Shown here: positions 1-6,696 of the stretch, in pieces | Layout: each line of letters opens with the position of its first letter | How positions within the stretch are numbered: the stretch's first letter is position 1 | Origin: an uncultured Eubacteriales bacterium | GTDB lineage: Bacteria; Bacillota; Clostridia; Christensenellales; Aristaeellaceae | NCBI GenBank assembly: GCA_902760595.1 | Contig: CACWHI010000011.1 | Span: 1-47,933, forward strand | DNA: 47,933 nucleotides | Reading direction: 5' to 3' | The notes under the pieces: generated by a model | Told to the model about the DNA's origin: nothing | Database searches by the model: none | What the model saw: the letters and a program-made list of their open reading frames with translations, nothing else | Program-made: the position numbers and the translations under genes

Positions 1-126
1 GGCTTTGCCGCCCTTGGCCAGAACCATCGTGATGGCGGCGGTCAGGGTCGTCTTGCCGTGGTCAACGTGACCGATCGTACCAATGTTGACATGGGGCTTC
101 GTGCGCTCAAAATGTTGCTTGGCCAT
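1..126 (-). CDS. tuf: Elongation factor Tu, N-terminal fragment (cut by window edge)
   Basis: This is the first 42 codons of EF-Tu, the GTPase that brings aminoacyl-tRNA to the ribosome. It opens [20 protein letters not shown] and contains the P-loop GHVDHGKT at residues 19-26. The ATG (124-126) is preceded by AAGGAGGAGATTCCC on the minus strand, an excellent ribosome binding site. The gene runs off the left edge of the window, so only the N-terminus is seen. It lies just downstream of a tRNA-Gly gene, the classic tRNA-tuf arrangement, and probably shares that gene's promoter. Confidence 0.97.
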   Translation of the reverse strand, partial: MAKQHFERTKPHVNIGTIGHVDHGKTTLTAAITMVLAKGGKA

Positions 127-147
127 GGGAATCTCCTCCTTCAAGTC

Positions 148-191
148 GCATAGCGCAAATAAATTTCGTATAGCGCACGGGCTGCGCTATA
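148..191. repeat. TATAGCGCA inverted repeat between tRNA-Gly and tuf
   Basis: TATAGCGCA (169-177) and TGCGCTATA (183-191) form a perfect 9-bp inverted repeat around CGGGC. A third related copy, GCATAGCGCA, sits at 148-157. No T-run follows on the minus strand, so a terminator is unlikely. A hairpin in the tRNA-tuf transcript that directs processing is one possible role (inference). Confidence 0.55.
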
Positions 192-193
192 AA

Positions 194-267
194 TGGAGCG
201 GGTGATGGGAATCGAACCCACGTAGCCAGCTTGGGAAGCTGGAGCTCTGCCATTGAGCTACACCCGC
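194..267 (-). tRNA. tRNA-Gly (anticodon CCC), CCA end encoded
   Basis: The minus strand folds as a full cloverleaf. The acceptor GCGGGTG (261-267) pairs with CACCCGC. The anticodon stem CCAGC/GCTGG holds the loop TTCCCAA, which gives anticodon CCC (reads GGG, glycine). The T-arm contains GGTTCGATTCC. The discriminator is T at 197 and the 3' CCA is encoded at 194-196. It lies upstream of tuf and probably belongs to the same transcript. Confidence 0.95.
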
Positions 268-279
268 GAACACTTATTT

Positions 280-308
280 ATTGTAGACAATTTCACCCGC
301 TTTGTCAA
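280..308 (-). promoter_or_regulatory. Promoter of tRNA-Gly (and probably tuf)
   Basis: On the minus strand TTGACA (303-308), a 17-bp spacer and TACAAT (280-285) form a near-consensus sigma-A promoter. The predicted start is about 6 nt upstream of the mature tRNA 5' end at 267, as expected for a tRNA promoter. Confidence 0.8.
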
Positions 309-389
309 GAGAATTTTTAGGGCAAAGCGGCGAAAAACAGCGGAGGGACCCCGTGCGGCGACCTCCCCGCCGTCTTTGCTCTGAACCTC

Positions 390-1433
390 TTAACCGACCT
401 TATCATCCAGCGCGGACACGAGTTTCATGTCCGACAGGTTTTCGGTGCTGATGGGCCGCTTCTTATGCTCGATCTCCTGCACCATCTCCGTCAGCCGGCT
501 GTTGATCGGGCACACGACGCCCACCTCGGTGCCCTTGCGGACGATATAGCCGTTGAAATACTGGATCTCCGTAGGCCGGCCGCGTTCCAGGGACTGCAGG
601 CTCGAGCTCTTCAGCTGGCTGTATTTTAGGCCGACGACGCGGATGGTCAGATGGCGGCGCAGACGGTCCAGCACGCCGGTGCCGCGCATCAGCTGATGGT
701 AGTCGAGCTTTCCGCCGTAGGGCGGGATTCTCAGGCCCATGGCGTCCGCCACGCGTACGCCTTCGGAGATCACGCCGAGGAAGATCCTTCGGGCGTCGTT
801 CCGCTGCATCATCTCCCCCAGCTTCAGCCCGCAGACCGCGCCGAGCGCAGTGATGCACGCGTTGACGATCAGCTTGGAATACAGTTCGGCGTAAATATCG
901 TCTGAGATGCTTGCGGGCACGACGGCGGACAGAGCCTCGCGCAGCGTTTCCAGCAGGGGCGGGCGGCTACGGTCCGGCAAGCCGATGACGAACTCGCCGG
1001 TGCTCGTCATTTCGAGTTCTCCCGGTCCCTTCATCGTGGCGCCGAAGCCGATCACGCAGCCCACGGTCCGTTCTTTTCCCACCACCTCGCTGAGCGCGTC
1101 GGTGCATATCCCGTTCTGCATGCTGACGACCAGCGAATCCTCCGCCAGGTACGGCAGCGCGAGTCTGGCGCACTCCGGCATGTCATAGGCCTTCGTGGCG
1201 ATCAGGCACAGCTGATAGACGCCGGTGAGCTCTTCAATTGACGCGACCGCGGGAACGCGGATCCTTTCATTTCCCCTGACACCGCTGATATGAAGCCCCT
1301 CGCCATTTGCCAGAGCCGCGATTTCCGCGTGCTTCGTGACCAGCGTCACATCCAGGCCGGCCTTCGCCATATAAGCGGCTGTCACGCCGCCGATCGCGCC
1401 GGCGCCGATCACGCATATCCTTGTGTTCGACAT
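390..1433 (-). CDS. panE: Ketopantoate reductase family protein (PanE/ApbA-like)
   Basis: A 347-residue protein of the 2-dehydropantoate 2-reductase family, which reduces ketopantoate to pantoate with NADPH in pantothenate/CoA synthesis. The Rossmann glycine motif GAGAIGG is at residues 10-16. An ATKAYD segment has Lys81, MQNGI lies near residue 106, and the C-terminal domain carries the KLIVNACITALGA helix typical of the catalytic-lysine region. The start is the ATG at 1433 because it leads directly into the Rossmann strand; an upstream in-frame TTG (1469) has no good ribosome binding site. The family includes paralogues with other 2-oxo-acid substrates, so PanE is the likely but not certain specificity. 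It lies downstream of the rpmB terminator. Confidence 0.8.
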   Translation of the reverse strand: MSNTRICVIGAGAIGGVTAAYMAKAGLDVTLVTKHAEIAALANGEGLHISGVRGNERIRVPAVASIEELTGVYQLCLIATKAYDMPECARLALPYLAEDSLVVSMQNGICTDALSEVVGKERTVGCVIGFGATMKGPGELEMTSTGEFVIGLPDRSRPPLLETLREALSAVVPASISDDIYAELYSKLIVNACITALGAVCGLKLGEMMQRNDARRIFLGVISEGVRVADAMGLRIPPYGGKLDYHQLMRGTGVLDRLRRHLTIRVVGLKYSQLKSSSLQSLERGRPTEIQYFNGYIVRKGTEVGVVCPINSRLTEMVQEIEHKKRPISTENLSDMKLVSALDDKVG

Positions 1434-1488
1434 TTGTTTATTTCCGGTTCTCTCAGTTAGATTATTCAAATATCAGCGCTCTGCATAC

Positions 1489-1519
1489 AAAAAACGCCGT
1501 GTCAAACTGACGCGGCGTT
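1489..1519 (-). terminator. Terminator of rpmB
   Basis: A 12-bp stem (1493-1504 with 1508-1519, one G-T pair) with a 3-nt loop is followed on the minus strand by TTTTTTG. It lies just after the rpmB stop. Confidence 0.8.
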
Positions 1520-1537
1520 AAGCGCTTTCCGTCAGGC

Positions 1538-1783
1538 TTACTGCTCTTCCACCACCACGGCCTCTTCAACAACGGGAGCGGCCTTGACAGTCGGCAGAGC
1601 GCGCTGCACGTAACCACTGCGCAGGCAGCGCGTGCAGACGTTGATGTGCATCGGACGGCCTTCGATCACAACGCGGACGCGCTGGACGTTCGGGGCCCAG
1701 AAGCGGTTGGTCTTGCGGTTGGAATGGCTGACGTTATGTCCGGACATCTTGCCCTTCGCGCAAATCTCACAATACTTTCCCAT
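1538..1783 (-). CDS. rpmB: Large ribosomal subunit protein bL28
   Basis: An 81-residue bL28 of the 50S subunit. The N-terminus MGKYCEICAKGKMSGHNVSH and the RFWAPNVQ segment are diagnostic. Cys5, Cys8, Cys50 and Cys53 form two CxxC pairs, so this is the zinc-binding (C+) form. The ATG at 1783 is chosen because GGAGGGATGATC precedes it; the longer reading has no such signal. The last residues (VVEEAVVVEEQ) form a short acidic tail that many bL28 proteins lack. The gene has its own promoter and terminator, so it is monocistronic. Confidence 0.95.
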   Translation of the reverse strand: MGKYCEICAKGKMSGHNVSHSNRKTNRFWAPNVQRVRVVIEGRPMHINVCTRCLRSGYVQRALPTVKAAPVVEEAVVVEEQ

Positions 1784-1858
1784 GATCATCCCTCCAGTTA
1801 AGTTGCGCATCTCTATGTTACGCGTCAAAGCGGAACAGTCATCTGAGATAACTTGGTT

Positions 1859-1887
1859 ATGATAGCACAGTTTTATCCGGAATGCAA
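1859..1887 (-). promoter_or_regulatory. Promoter of rpmB
   Basis: TTGCAT (1882-1887), a 17-bp spacer and TATCAT (1859-1864) on the minus strand. The predicted start near 1853 leaves about a 70-nt leader before the rpmB ATG. Confidence 0.65.
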
Positions 1888-2205
1888 GCACATTTTCCGT
1901 GTTTTGACCTCTTCATTTTTCTTTTTGTCCATATTTTGTATTGATCTGCCGATGAACATCTGTATACAGTATCCTCGCGCCGATGAAAGGACCATCTCCG
2001 GCTTCGCGGCATCCAGGTTCCGGATTCCATGTGCAGTCCCGTACCGCCATTTTTTTGAATATACTATTCAGGAATTAATTTTCCGGATACGTCATCTTTT
2101 TGTATACAATCAGTCCAAAAATCAGCGAAGTCCACCGGATTTCCTTGTGATATAAGGCGTTTTTTCGTTCAAGTAATTTCTGGAAAAAATTTTCCCTTTT
2201 TAGGC
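1888..2205. other. AT-rich intergenic stretch without a supported gene
   Basis: A plus-strand open frame crosses most of this stretch, but it has no ribosome binding site and a composition unlike the neighbouring genes. I see no gene, tRNA or clear hairpin here. The right end, with A/T tracts around 2182-2211, passes into the promoter of the RNA gene at 2250. Confidence 0.5.
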
Positions 2206-2243
2206 AAAAAGCTATTGACAGGCTCTCTTCTCCGTGTTATAAT
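2180..2243 (+). promoter_or_regulatory. Strong consensus promoter with UP-like A/T tracts
   Basis: TTGACA (2215-2220), exactly 17 bp, then TATAAT (2238-2243): a perfect consensus promoter. The preceding 30 bp carry phased A and T runs (GGAAAAAATTTTCC, CTTTTT, CAAAAA), like an UP element. The predicted start is near 2250. This strength is typical of stable-RNA genes. Confidence 0.85.
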
Positions 2244-2249
2244 CTAACC

Positions 2250-2717
2250 GAACCAGAGAACAAGAGGTTCAACAAAGCTCCAGATGGAGCGGAAGGGGGC
2301 GGTTCCGATGTACAGTGAAGAAACGCATCAGGTATCGCCTGTGTTGGCTGCAAAATAGTCTGTATGCGCCCAGAACTGACCCGACGATCGATGAACGAAT
2401 CGCACAACAGGGCACATGAGTATTAACAAAAACCTTGGGCCGACATACCAGCAGCAGTACAGGCAAACGCGCCGATGTTTGATTCCGGCATGATAAGGAC
2501 AACGGATTAGCTCAAATGATATCCGTGTCTGCGACGAACCAAAGCCACACGGCAAGGAACAGCAAGGATCAAGAGTGTCACAGGAATGCTGCAGACCTGA
2601 GTTTCCTCAATTTTTGAACAAGTAAGGATGTTTCGAGGGAAGTGCCCTGCGCCTGAACAGATTCGTCGGAAAACTGAATAATAGCAATATCGCCCTCCCG
2701 GAAGCGGGAGGGTTTTT
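2250..2717 (+). ncRNA. Candidate large structured noncoding RNA (~466 nt)
   Basis: A transcription unit bounded by a consensus promoter and a strong intrinsic terminator, with no long ORF. The longest plausible reading frames inside are 16-33 codons and lack convincing starts. Local hairpins are GAACC/GGTTC (2250-2270), GCTCC/GGAGC with loop AGAT (2277-2290), CAGG/CCTG (2329-2341), and CCGTGT/ACACGG (2523-2552). Two long-range helices nest: CCGACGA (2381-2387) with TCGTCGG (2663-2669), and CAGGGCAC (2408-2415) with GTGCCCTG (2642-2649). Isolated helices this long can occur by chance in 460 nt, so the nesting is suggestive rather than proof. I see no hallmark of RNase P RNA, tmRNA, SRP RNA or 6S RNA. 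Rare large RNA classes such as ROOL, GOLLD or OLE cannot be excluded. Confidence 0.6.
2693..2717 (+). terminator. Intrinsic terminator of the 2250 RNA unit
   Basis: CCCTCCCG (2693-2700), loop GAAG, CGGGAGGG (2705-2712), then TTTTT (2713-2717): a perfect 8-bp stem. No T-run exists on the other strand, so it terminates plus-strand transcription. Confidence 0.9.
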
Positions 2718-2727
2718 GCTGCCTGCC

Positions 2728-2769
2728 AAAAGCTGCCCGCCACGGCAAAATCCGCGGCGGGCAGCTTTT
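2728..2769. terminator. Bidirectional terminator
   Basis: AGCTGCCCGCC (2731-2741) pairs with GGCGGGCAGCT (2756-2766). A-run on the left and T-run on the right allow use in both directions: as back-up for the plus-strand RNA and as the end of the minus-strand gene whose stop is at 2783. Confidence 0.75.
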
Positions 2770-2782
2770 GATCACCCGTTTA

Positions 2783-3379
2783 TTAGTATATGAGACGGCC
2801 GAATTCCACCCATCCGCGGGTGAAATAAACGACGTCGGAATCCCCGTCATAAGCGTTCGTGCATTCCACCAGCGCCCACTGACCGTTCATCAGCACGACC
2901 CAGGCATTCTCGTCCCGGTCCATCACAAAGCCTGTCGCGGCATAGTTGGTCCCCGGTCCGTACCTCAGCGTGAGGTCCTCGTAGCAGCTGCACTGCCACG
3001 GTCCATCGATGTCGCCCGCCTCTTTCGGCACGCTTCTCAGGTCACAGTCGATCAGGGCCTTTCCCCCGCGCTCCTGCTGCAGCAGGTACACGCGCTTGGC
3101 ACGGCCGTTTTCCGTTCCCTCGACCATCACCCAACGGTTGCCGGAGGGATCCGTCGCCTGGGTAAGCACCTTGACCTTGGACCCGGACGGCAGGTTCATG
3201 GTCGCGTAGTTATACTTGTAGCCCGGTCCCTCATGCGGGTCCAGGAAGGAGGATTCATAGCGGAGCGTCCCCTCCGTATACCCGTGCAGGCGGAATTCCT
3301 CTCCCCCCTGCGCCAGAGCGGCGCACGGCAGCAGCGCAGCGACCAACCATAGAATCAGTGCCAGATTGTGCTTTTTCAT
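2783..3379 (-). CDS. Secreted SH3-like protein
   Basis: A 198-residue exported protein of unknown exact role. The N-terminus MKKHNLALILWLVAALLPC followed by AALAQ is a signal peptide, probably cut after ALA. Two regions resemble bacterial SH3-like repeats: one around YATMNLPSGSKVKVLTQA, one around LTLRYGPGTNYAATGFV, each followed by a W-V-V/M strand (NRWVMVEG, NAWVVLMNGQWALVE). Such domains often bind cell-wall peptides. The ATG at 3379 is set by GGAGGAACGGAC just upstream; the longer reading adds a non-signal extension. It starts 13 bp after the SGNH hydrolase stop, so the two are probably co-transcribed, and a bidirectional terminator follows. Confidence 0.75.
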   Translation of the reverse strand: MKKHNLALILWLVAALLPCAALAQGGEEFRLHGYTEGTLRYESSFLDPHEGPGYKYNYATMNLPSGSKVKVLTQATDPSGNRWVMVEGTENGRAKRVYLLQQERGGKALIDCDLRSVPKEAGDIDGPWQCSCYEDLTLRYGPGTNYAATGFVMDRDENAWVVLMNGQWALVECTNAYDGDSDVVYFTRGWVEFGRLIY

Positions 3380-3392
3380 GTCCGTTCCTCCA

Positions 3393-4055
3393 TTATTCAT
3401 GATCAGTGGTATATTCATCCAGCGCCTGACCCACCTGTTCGGCGATCTGACGCATTCCCAGCCTGTCAGGATGGCCGTTTTTCTTGCTGATGCCGCGGAG
3501 TTCGACCGCCGGCACGCCGTAATGCGCGCACGCAGCCCGGATGCCGGCCGTCGTCTCTTCCTTCATATCCGTGTTGATGATCGCGAATACCGCCGCCTGC
3601 GGATTGTTTATCACCGTTTCACTGAGCATATAGCAGTAAGCGGGGAGAAAACACCTGAGATCCCGCTCCTGCCAGCCCGCATACATGAGTTCTCCCATCG
3701 GAACATCCAGCCAGTCGTCGTTGGTGCCGCCGAACAGCAGGATACAATCGGGCTTTCTGCCGTCCACGCCGGCGGCGGACAGGCTCTTCGCCATGCGCTT
3801 CACAAAGGCGTCCCCGACCCGGTGCTCGGGCCGTACGCTGGTAGAAACCGTGGTACCGGAGGAGCTGTCGTTGATCAGCAGTTTCATCCTCCTCCGGCTG
3901 ATCAGCTGATGCCACCAGGTGTCCTCCGGCGAGCGCACGTCCGGGATCCCCTCGTTCGGATAGTACAGATAATTGCCCGCCGGCACCTGGCCCTCAAAGG
4001 TCGAATAGCTGTCTCCAAGGATACTCAGCGCGCAGTCGATGAGCCGCTTTCCCAT
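3393..4055 (-). CDS. SGNH/GDSL-family hydrolase
   Basis: A 220-residue serine hydrolase of the SGNH superfamily (esterases, lipases, acetyl-sugar deacetylases). The nucleophile motif ILGDSYSTF places Ser16. The GGTND motif matches block III (catalytic Asn), and GHPDRLGM near the C-terminus carries the catalytic His region. No signal peptide is seen. The start at 4055 is chosen because the only good promoter (TATAAT at 4090-4095) would put the transcript start near 4083, downstream of the earlier in-frame starts. The substrate is unknown; a carbohydrate ester is plausible from the neighbourhood (inference). Confidence 0.75.
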   Translation of the reverse strand: MGKRLIDCALSILGDSYSTFEGQVPAGNYLYYPNEGIPDVRSPEDTWWHQLISRRRMKLLINDSSSGTTVSTSVRPEHRVGDAFVKRMAKSLSAAGVDGRKPDCILLFGGTNDDWLDVPMGELMYAGWQERDLRCFLPAYCYMLSETVINNPQAAVFAIINTDMKEETTAGIRAACAHYGVPAVELRGISKKNGHPDRLGMRQIAEQVGQALDEYTTDHE

Positions 4056-4089
4056 TCTCTTCAAGCCCCTTTTGTCTGAATTTGAAGCA

Positions 4090-4118
4090 ATTATAGCACA
4101 CGCCTGTTTTGCAGTCAA
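4090..4118 (-). promoter_or_regulatory. Promoter of the SGNH hydrolase operon
   Basis: On the minus strand TTGACT (4113-4118), 17 bp, TATAAT (4090-4095). Its -35 box lies back-to-back with that of galE, 6 bp away. Confidence 0.75.
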
Positions 4119-4129
4119 ATCCATTTGAC
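4114..4129. repeat. 16-bp palindrome spanning two divergent -35 boxes
   Basis: GTCAAATCCATTTGAC: 7-bp arms around CC. It overlaps both -35 elements of the divergent SGNH and galE promoters. It could be an operator, or simply the result of two symmetric -35 boxes. Confidence 0.5.
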
Positions 4130-4153
4130 GAACCGCGCTACTTGTACTATTAT
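4125..4153 (+). promoter_or_regulatory. Promoter of galE-apbE
   Basis: TTGACG (4125-4130), 17 bp, TATTAT (4148-4153). The predicted start is near 4160, leaving a leader of about 44 nt that contains the GGAGGA ribosome binding site of galE. Confidence 0.7.
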
Positions 4154-4203
4154 ATTGGATGGCAGAATTATTCTGTGCCACGACATGGATGGAGGAAGCA
4201 AAC

Positions 4204-5217
4204 ATGGCTGTATTATTGACGGGCGGCGCGGGCTATATCGGCTCCCATACCGCGCTGTGCATCGCTAACGCCGGGATGGACGCCGTCGTTCTCGATAACC
4301 TGAGCAACTCAAGCCCCGAGGCGATCCGCCGGGTCAGCGAGCTGACCGGCAAAGAGATCCCGCTGGTCGTCGGCGACTGCACATCCGCCGCAGACCTTGA
4401 AAAGGTGTTCAGCGCCTATCCGATCGATCAGGTGGTGCACTTCGCCGGCCTGAAGGCCGTGGGCGAATCGGTCGCCAAGCCGCTCATGTATTACCGCAAC
4501 AACCTGGACGCCACGCTGACCCTGCTGGAAGCGATGAATAAGCACGGCTGCAGGCAGCTGGTGTTTTCCTCCTCCGCGACCGTATACGGCACCATCCAGG
4601 AGATGCCGCTGAAGGAGACCTTCCCGCTGGGCTGCACCAACCCATACGGCTGGACCAAGTACATGTCCGAGCAGATCTTCCGCGACGTCGGCAAGGCGGA
4701 CCCGGACCTTTCCATCGTGCTGCTGCGCTACTTCAACCCCGTCGGCGCCCACGAGAGCGGCCGGATCGGCGAAGACCCGAGCGGAATCCCCAACAACCTG
4801 ATGCCCTTCATCTGCCAGGTTGCCAGCGGACGCCTGGAGCAATTGAATGTTTACGGCAACGACTACCCCACCAAGGACGGCACCGGCGTGCGGGACTACA
4901 TCCACGTCATGGACCTGGCGGAGGGCCATCTGGCCGCCCTCACCTACGCGCGGGAGCATACGGGCGTCGAGGTCTTCAACCTCGGCACCGGCGTGGGCTA
5001 CAGCGTGCTTGAGATGGTGCATACCTTTGAGGAAGTCAACCACATCCATGTTCCCTACCGTATCGGGCCGCGCCGGCCCGGCGACATCGCCACCTGCTAT
5101 GCGGATCCGGCCAAGGCGCACGAGCTGCTGCACTGGCAGACGCACCGCACGCTGACAGACATGTGCCGGGACGCGTGGAACTGGCAGAGTCAGAACCCGA
5201 TGGGCTATCAGGCATAA
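4204..5217 (+). CDS. galE: UDP-glucose 4-epimerase
   Basis: A 337-residue cytoplasmic SDR enzyme interconverting UDP-glucose and UDP-galactose (Leloir pathway, glycan precursors). It opens MAVLLTGGAGYIGSHT with the NAD-binding TGGAGYIG at residues 6-13. The catalytic set is Ser124 in SSSATVYG and Tyr148/Lys152 in the YGWTK motif. RDYIHVMDLAEGH and FNLGTGVGYSVLEM are typical GalE segments. Length matches the family. The start is the ATG at 4204 because GGAGGAAGCAAAC lies just upstream. apbE follows after 9 bp. Confidence 0.96.
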   Translation: MAVLLTGGAGYIGSHTALCIANAGMDAVVLDNLSNSSPEAIRRVSELTGKEIPLVVGDCTSAADLEKVFSAYPIDQVVHFAGLKAVGESVAKPLMYYRNNLDATLTLLEAMNKHGCRQLVFSSSATVYGTIQEMPLKETFPLGCTNPYGWTKYMSEQIFRDVGKADPDLSIVLLRYFNPVGAHESGRIGEDPSGIPNNLMPFICQVASGRLEQLNVYGNDYPTKDGTGVRDYIHVMDLAEGHLAALTYAREHTGVEVFNLGTGVGYSVLEMVHTFEEVNHIHVPYRIGPRRPGDIATCYADPAKAHELLHWQTHRTLTDMCRDAWNWQSQNPMGYQA

Positions 5218-5226
5218 GGAGGCCGT

Positions 5227-6333
5227 ATGCGCAAACAGGCATTTGCCGCGCTTTGTCTTATCCTCGTGATGGCCGTATGCGCCGGCTTTGGATTCTCAAT
5301 CGGTCCAGTGCCGGCCGGCGTCTCCGCGCACGCCGAATCGACGCAGCGCTACAGCGCGACCTTTGCGGGCACCTTCGACACGATCGTGACCCTGATTGGT
5401 TACGCGCCGGATGAAAAAACCTTTGCCGAAGCGTATGCCGGGGTCTACAGCATTTTTACGGAATACCACCGGCTGTTCGACGCCTACCATACCTATGACG
5501 GGATCGAGAACCTGTGCTCGCTGAACCAGAAAGCCGGGATCTCCCCTGTCAGGGTCGACCGGAAGCTGTTCGATTTCATCAGCTGGTGCCTCGACCGGGA
5601 AAAAGAGTTCGGCTCCGAGCAGGTGAATATCGCCATGGGCTCGGTGCTCCAGCTCTGGCACAGTTACCGCGAGGCGGGCATCGCCTCCCCGGGAATAGCG
5701 GCCCTGCCGCCGATGGACGAGCTGGAGCAGGCCGCTATGCATATGAACGTGAAGGACGTCATCCTCGACGCGGACGAATGTACCGTATACTTCGCTGATC
5801 CCGCCCTGCGGCTCGACTTCGGTGCCGTGGCCAAGGGCTATACAGCCCAGGCGGCGGCGGATCACCTGGCCGACTCCGATATGCCCTCCTTCATCCTGAA
5901 CGCCGGCGGCAACGTCTGCGCGGGACACCGGAAGGCGGACACCGGCGCGCTATGGGGCATCGGCATCCAGGATCCGGACGGCCTGAGCGGCAGCGACCTG
6001 TTCGACACGATCTTTGCCGCCGATAAGGCGGTCGTCACCAGCGGCGACTACCAGCGGTACTACGTGGTGGACGGCAAGCGCTACGCGCACCTGATCTCCC
6101 CGGAAACGCTGATGCCCGCCGAAGAATTCCGCGGGGTCACCATCGTCGCCGACGATTCCGGGCTGTGCGACTTTCTGTCCACCTATCTGTTCATCGCGGA
6201 TTACGAGACCGGCCGCGCCCTGGTGGACGCCATGCCCGATACCGAAGCGCTGTGGATCCTCCCGGACCGCACCGTCCGCTATACGGACGGGATGGCCAGG
6301 TACCTGAGAAGCGCCGGAGCGACGAATCAATAA
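5227..6333 (+). CDS. apbE: ApbE-family FAD:protein FMN transferase, exported
   Basis: A 368-residue flavin transferase that attaches FMN covalently to Thr of exported redox proteins such as RnfD/RnfG or NqrB/C. The first ~36 residues are a signal peptide ending near AHAES. Family motifs are RLDFGAVAKGY, ILNAGGNV, TSGDYQRYY and GKRYAHLISPETLMP. GGAGGCCGT precedes the ATG, and the gene is 9 bp behind galE, so it is co-transcribed and ends at the terminator at 6398. No Rnf or Nqr genes are in the window, so the target is unknown. The pairing with galE has no obvious metabolic logic. Confidence 0.88.
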   Translation: MRKQAFAALCLILVMAVCAGFGFSIGPVPAGVSAHAESTQRYSATFAGTFDTIVTLIGYAPDEKTFAEAYAGVYSIFTEYHRLFDAYHTYDGIENLCSLNQKAGISPVRVDRKLFDFISWCLDREKEFGSEQVNIAMGSVLQLWHSYREAGIASPGIAALPPMDELEQAAMHMNVKDVILDADECTVYFADPALRLDFGAVAKGYTAQAAADHLADSDMPSFILNAGGNVCAGHRKADTGALWGIGIQDPDGLSGSDLFDTIFAADKAVVTSGDYQRYYVVDGKRYAHLISPETLMPAEEFRGVTIVADDSGLCDFLSTYLFIADYETGRALVDAMPDTEALWILPDRTVRYTDGMARYLRSAGATNQ

Positions 6334-6397
6334 ACGAGAAAAGGGGCTGTCGCACATCACATTGAACAGCCCTCATCCGCTTCGTGTTCGCTCAGCA

Positions 6398-6427
6398 CCT
6401 TCCCCCGAGACCGGGGGAAGGTTTTTT
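6398..6427 (+). terminator. Terminator of galE-apbE
   Basis: CCTTCCCCCG (6398-6407), loop AGAC, CGGGGGAAGG (6412-6421), then TTTTTT: a perfect 10-bp stem with a U-tract. Confidence 0.9.
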
Positions 6428-6564
6428 GTATACCTCAAATCATCGGATCATTTCACAGTTCAAACGATCTGCTATGCGGCGAAAAAAGTGCCTTTCCCCG
6501 ATCTCGGGGGCGACGGAAGCGGCCGCGCCCAGTGGGCGATGAAGGCCGAAAAAGTCGCAGTGAA

Positions 6565-6615
6565 CCACAGAGCCCCGCGCACGACGGTGCGCGGGGCGAC
6601 AATGGTGAACTGTGG
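6565..6615. repeat. Long GC-rich hairpin within a dispersed-type element
   Basis: GCCCCGCGCAC (6572-6582), loop GACG, GTGCGCGGGGC (6587-6597) is a perfect 11-bp stem. CCACAG (6565-6570) and CTGTGG (6610-6615) extend the symmetry outward. There is no T-run, so it is not a standard terminator. Confidence 0.6.
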
Positions 6616-6696
6616 AACGGTGGGCCGCAAAGCGGCTCGGATGAGGGTATTCATGTACTCGCGCAGCAACCCCTTTTCCTATCATGCCTCATCTGT

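Larger units (their letters stand above)
6334..6696. other. Intergenic region with terminator, GC hairpin and inverted repeat elements
   Basis: No gene is supported here. After the apbE stop come a GGGCTGT...ACAGCCC hairpin (6344-6372) and the strong terminator at 6398. Then two related blocks lie in opposite orientation: CCCTCATCCG...CACCTTCCCCC on the plus strand (6370-6406), and on the minus strand CCCTCATCCG...CCACC at ~6650-6620 with GCCCCCGAGATCGGGG at ~6515-6495. Between the parts of the second block sits the perfect 11-bp hairpin at 6572-6597. Confidence 0.6.

Noticed and set aside
1853-2155. 100-codon plus-strand ORF upstream of the RNA gene
   Set aside because: No ribosome binding site, overlaps the rpmB promoter and shows no protein-like pattern.
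2310-2613. Small ORFs (16-33 codons) within the 466-nt RNA
   Set aside because: No ordered SD-start pattern apart from one weak case (before 2309), and no family resemblance. Kept open only as a way to refute the ncRNA call.
2250-2717. RNase P RNA, tmRNA, SRP RNA or 6S RNA
   Set aside because: The conserved RNase P core (GAGGAAAGUC, ACAGA), tmRNA ends and tRNA-like part, and the SRP tetraloop domain are absent; 6S RNA is much shorter.
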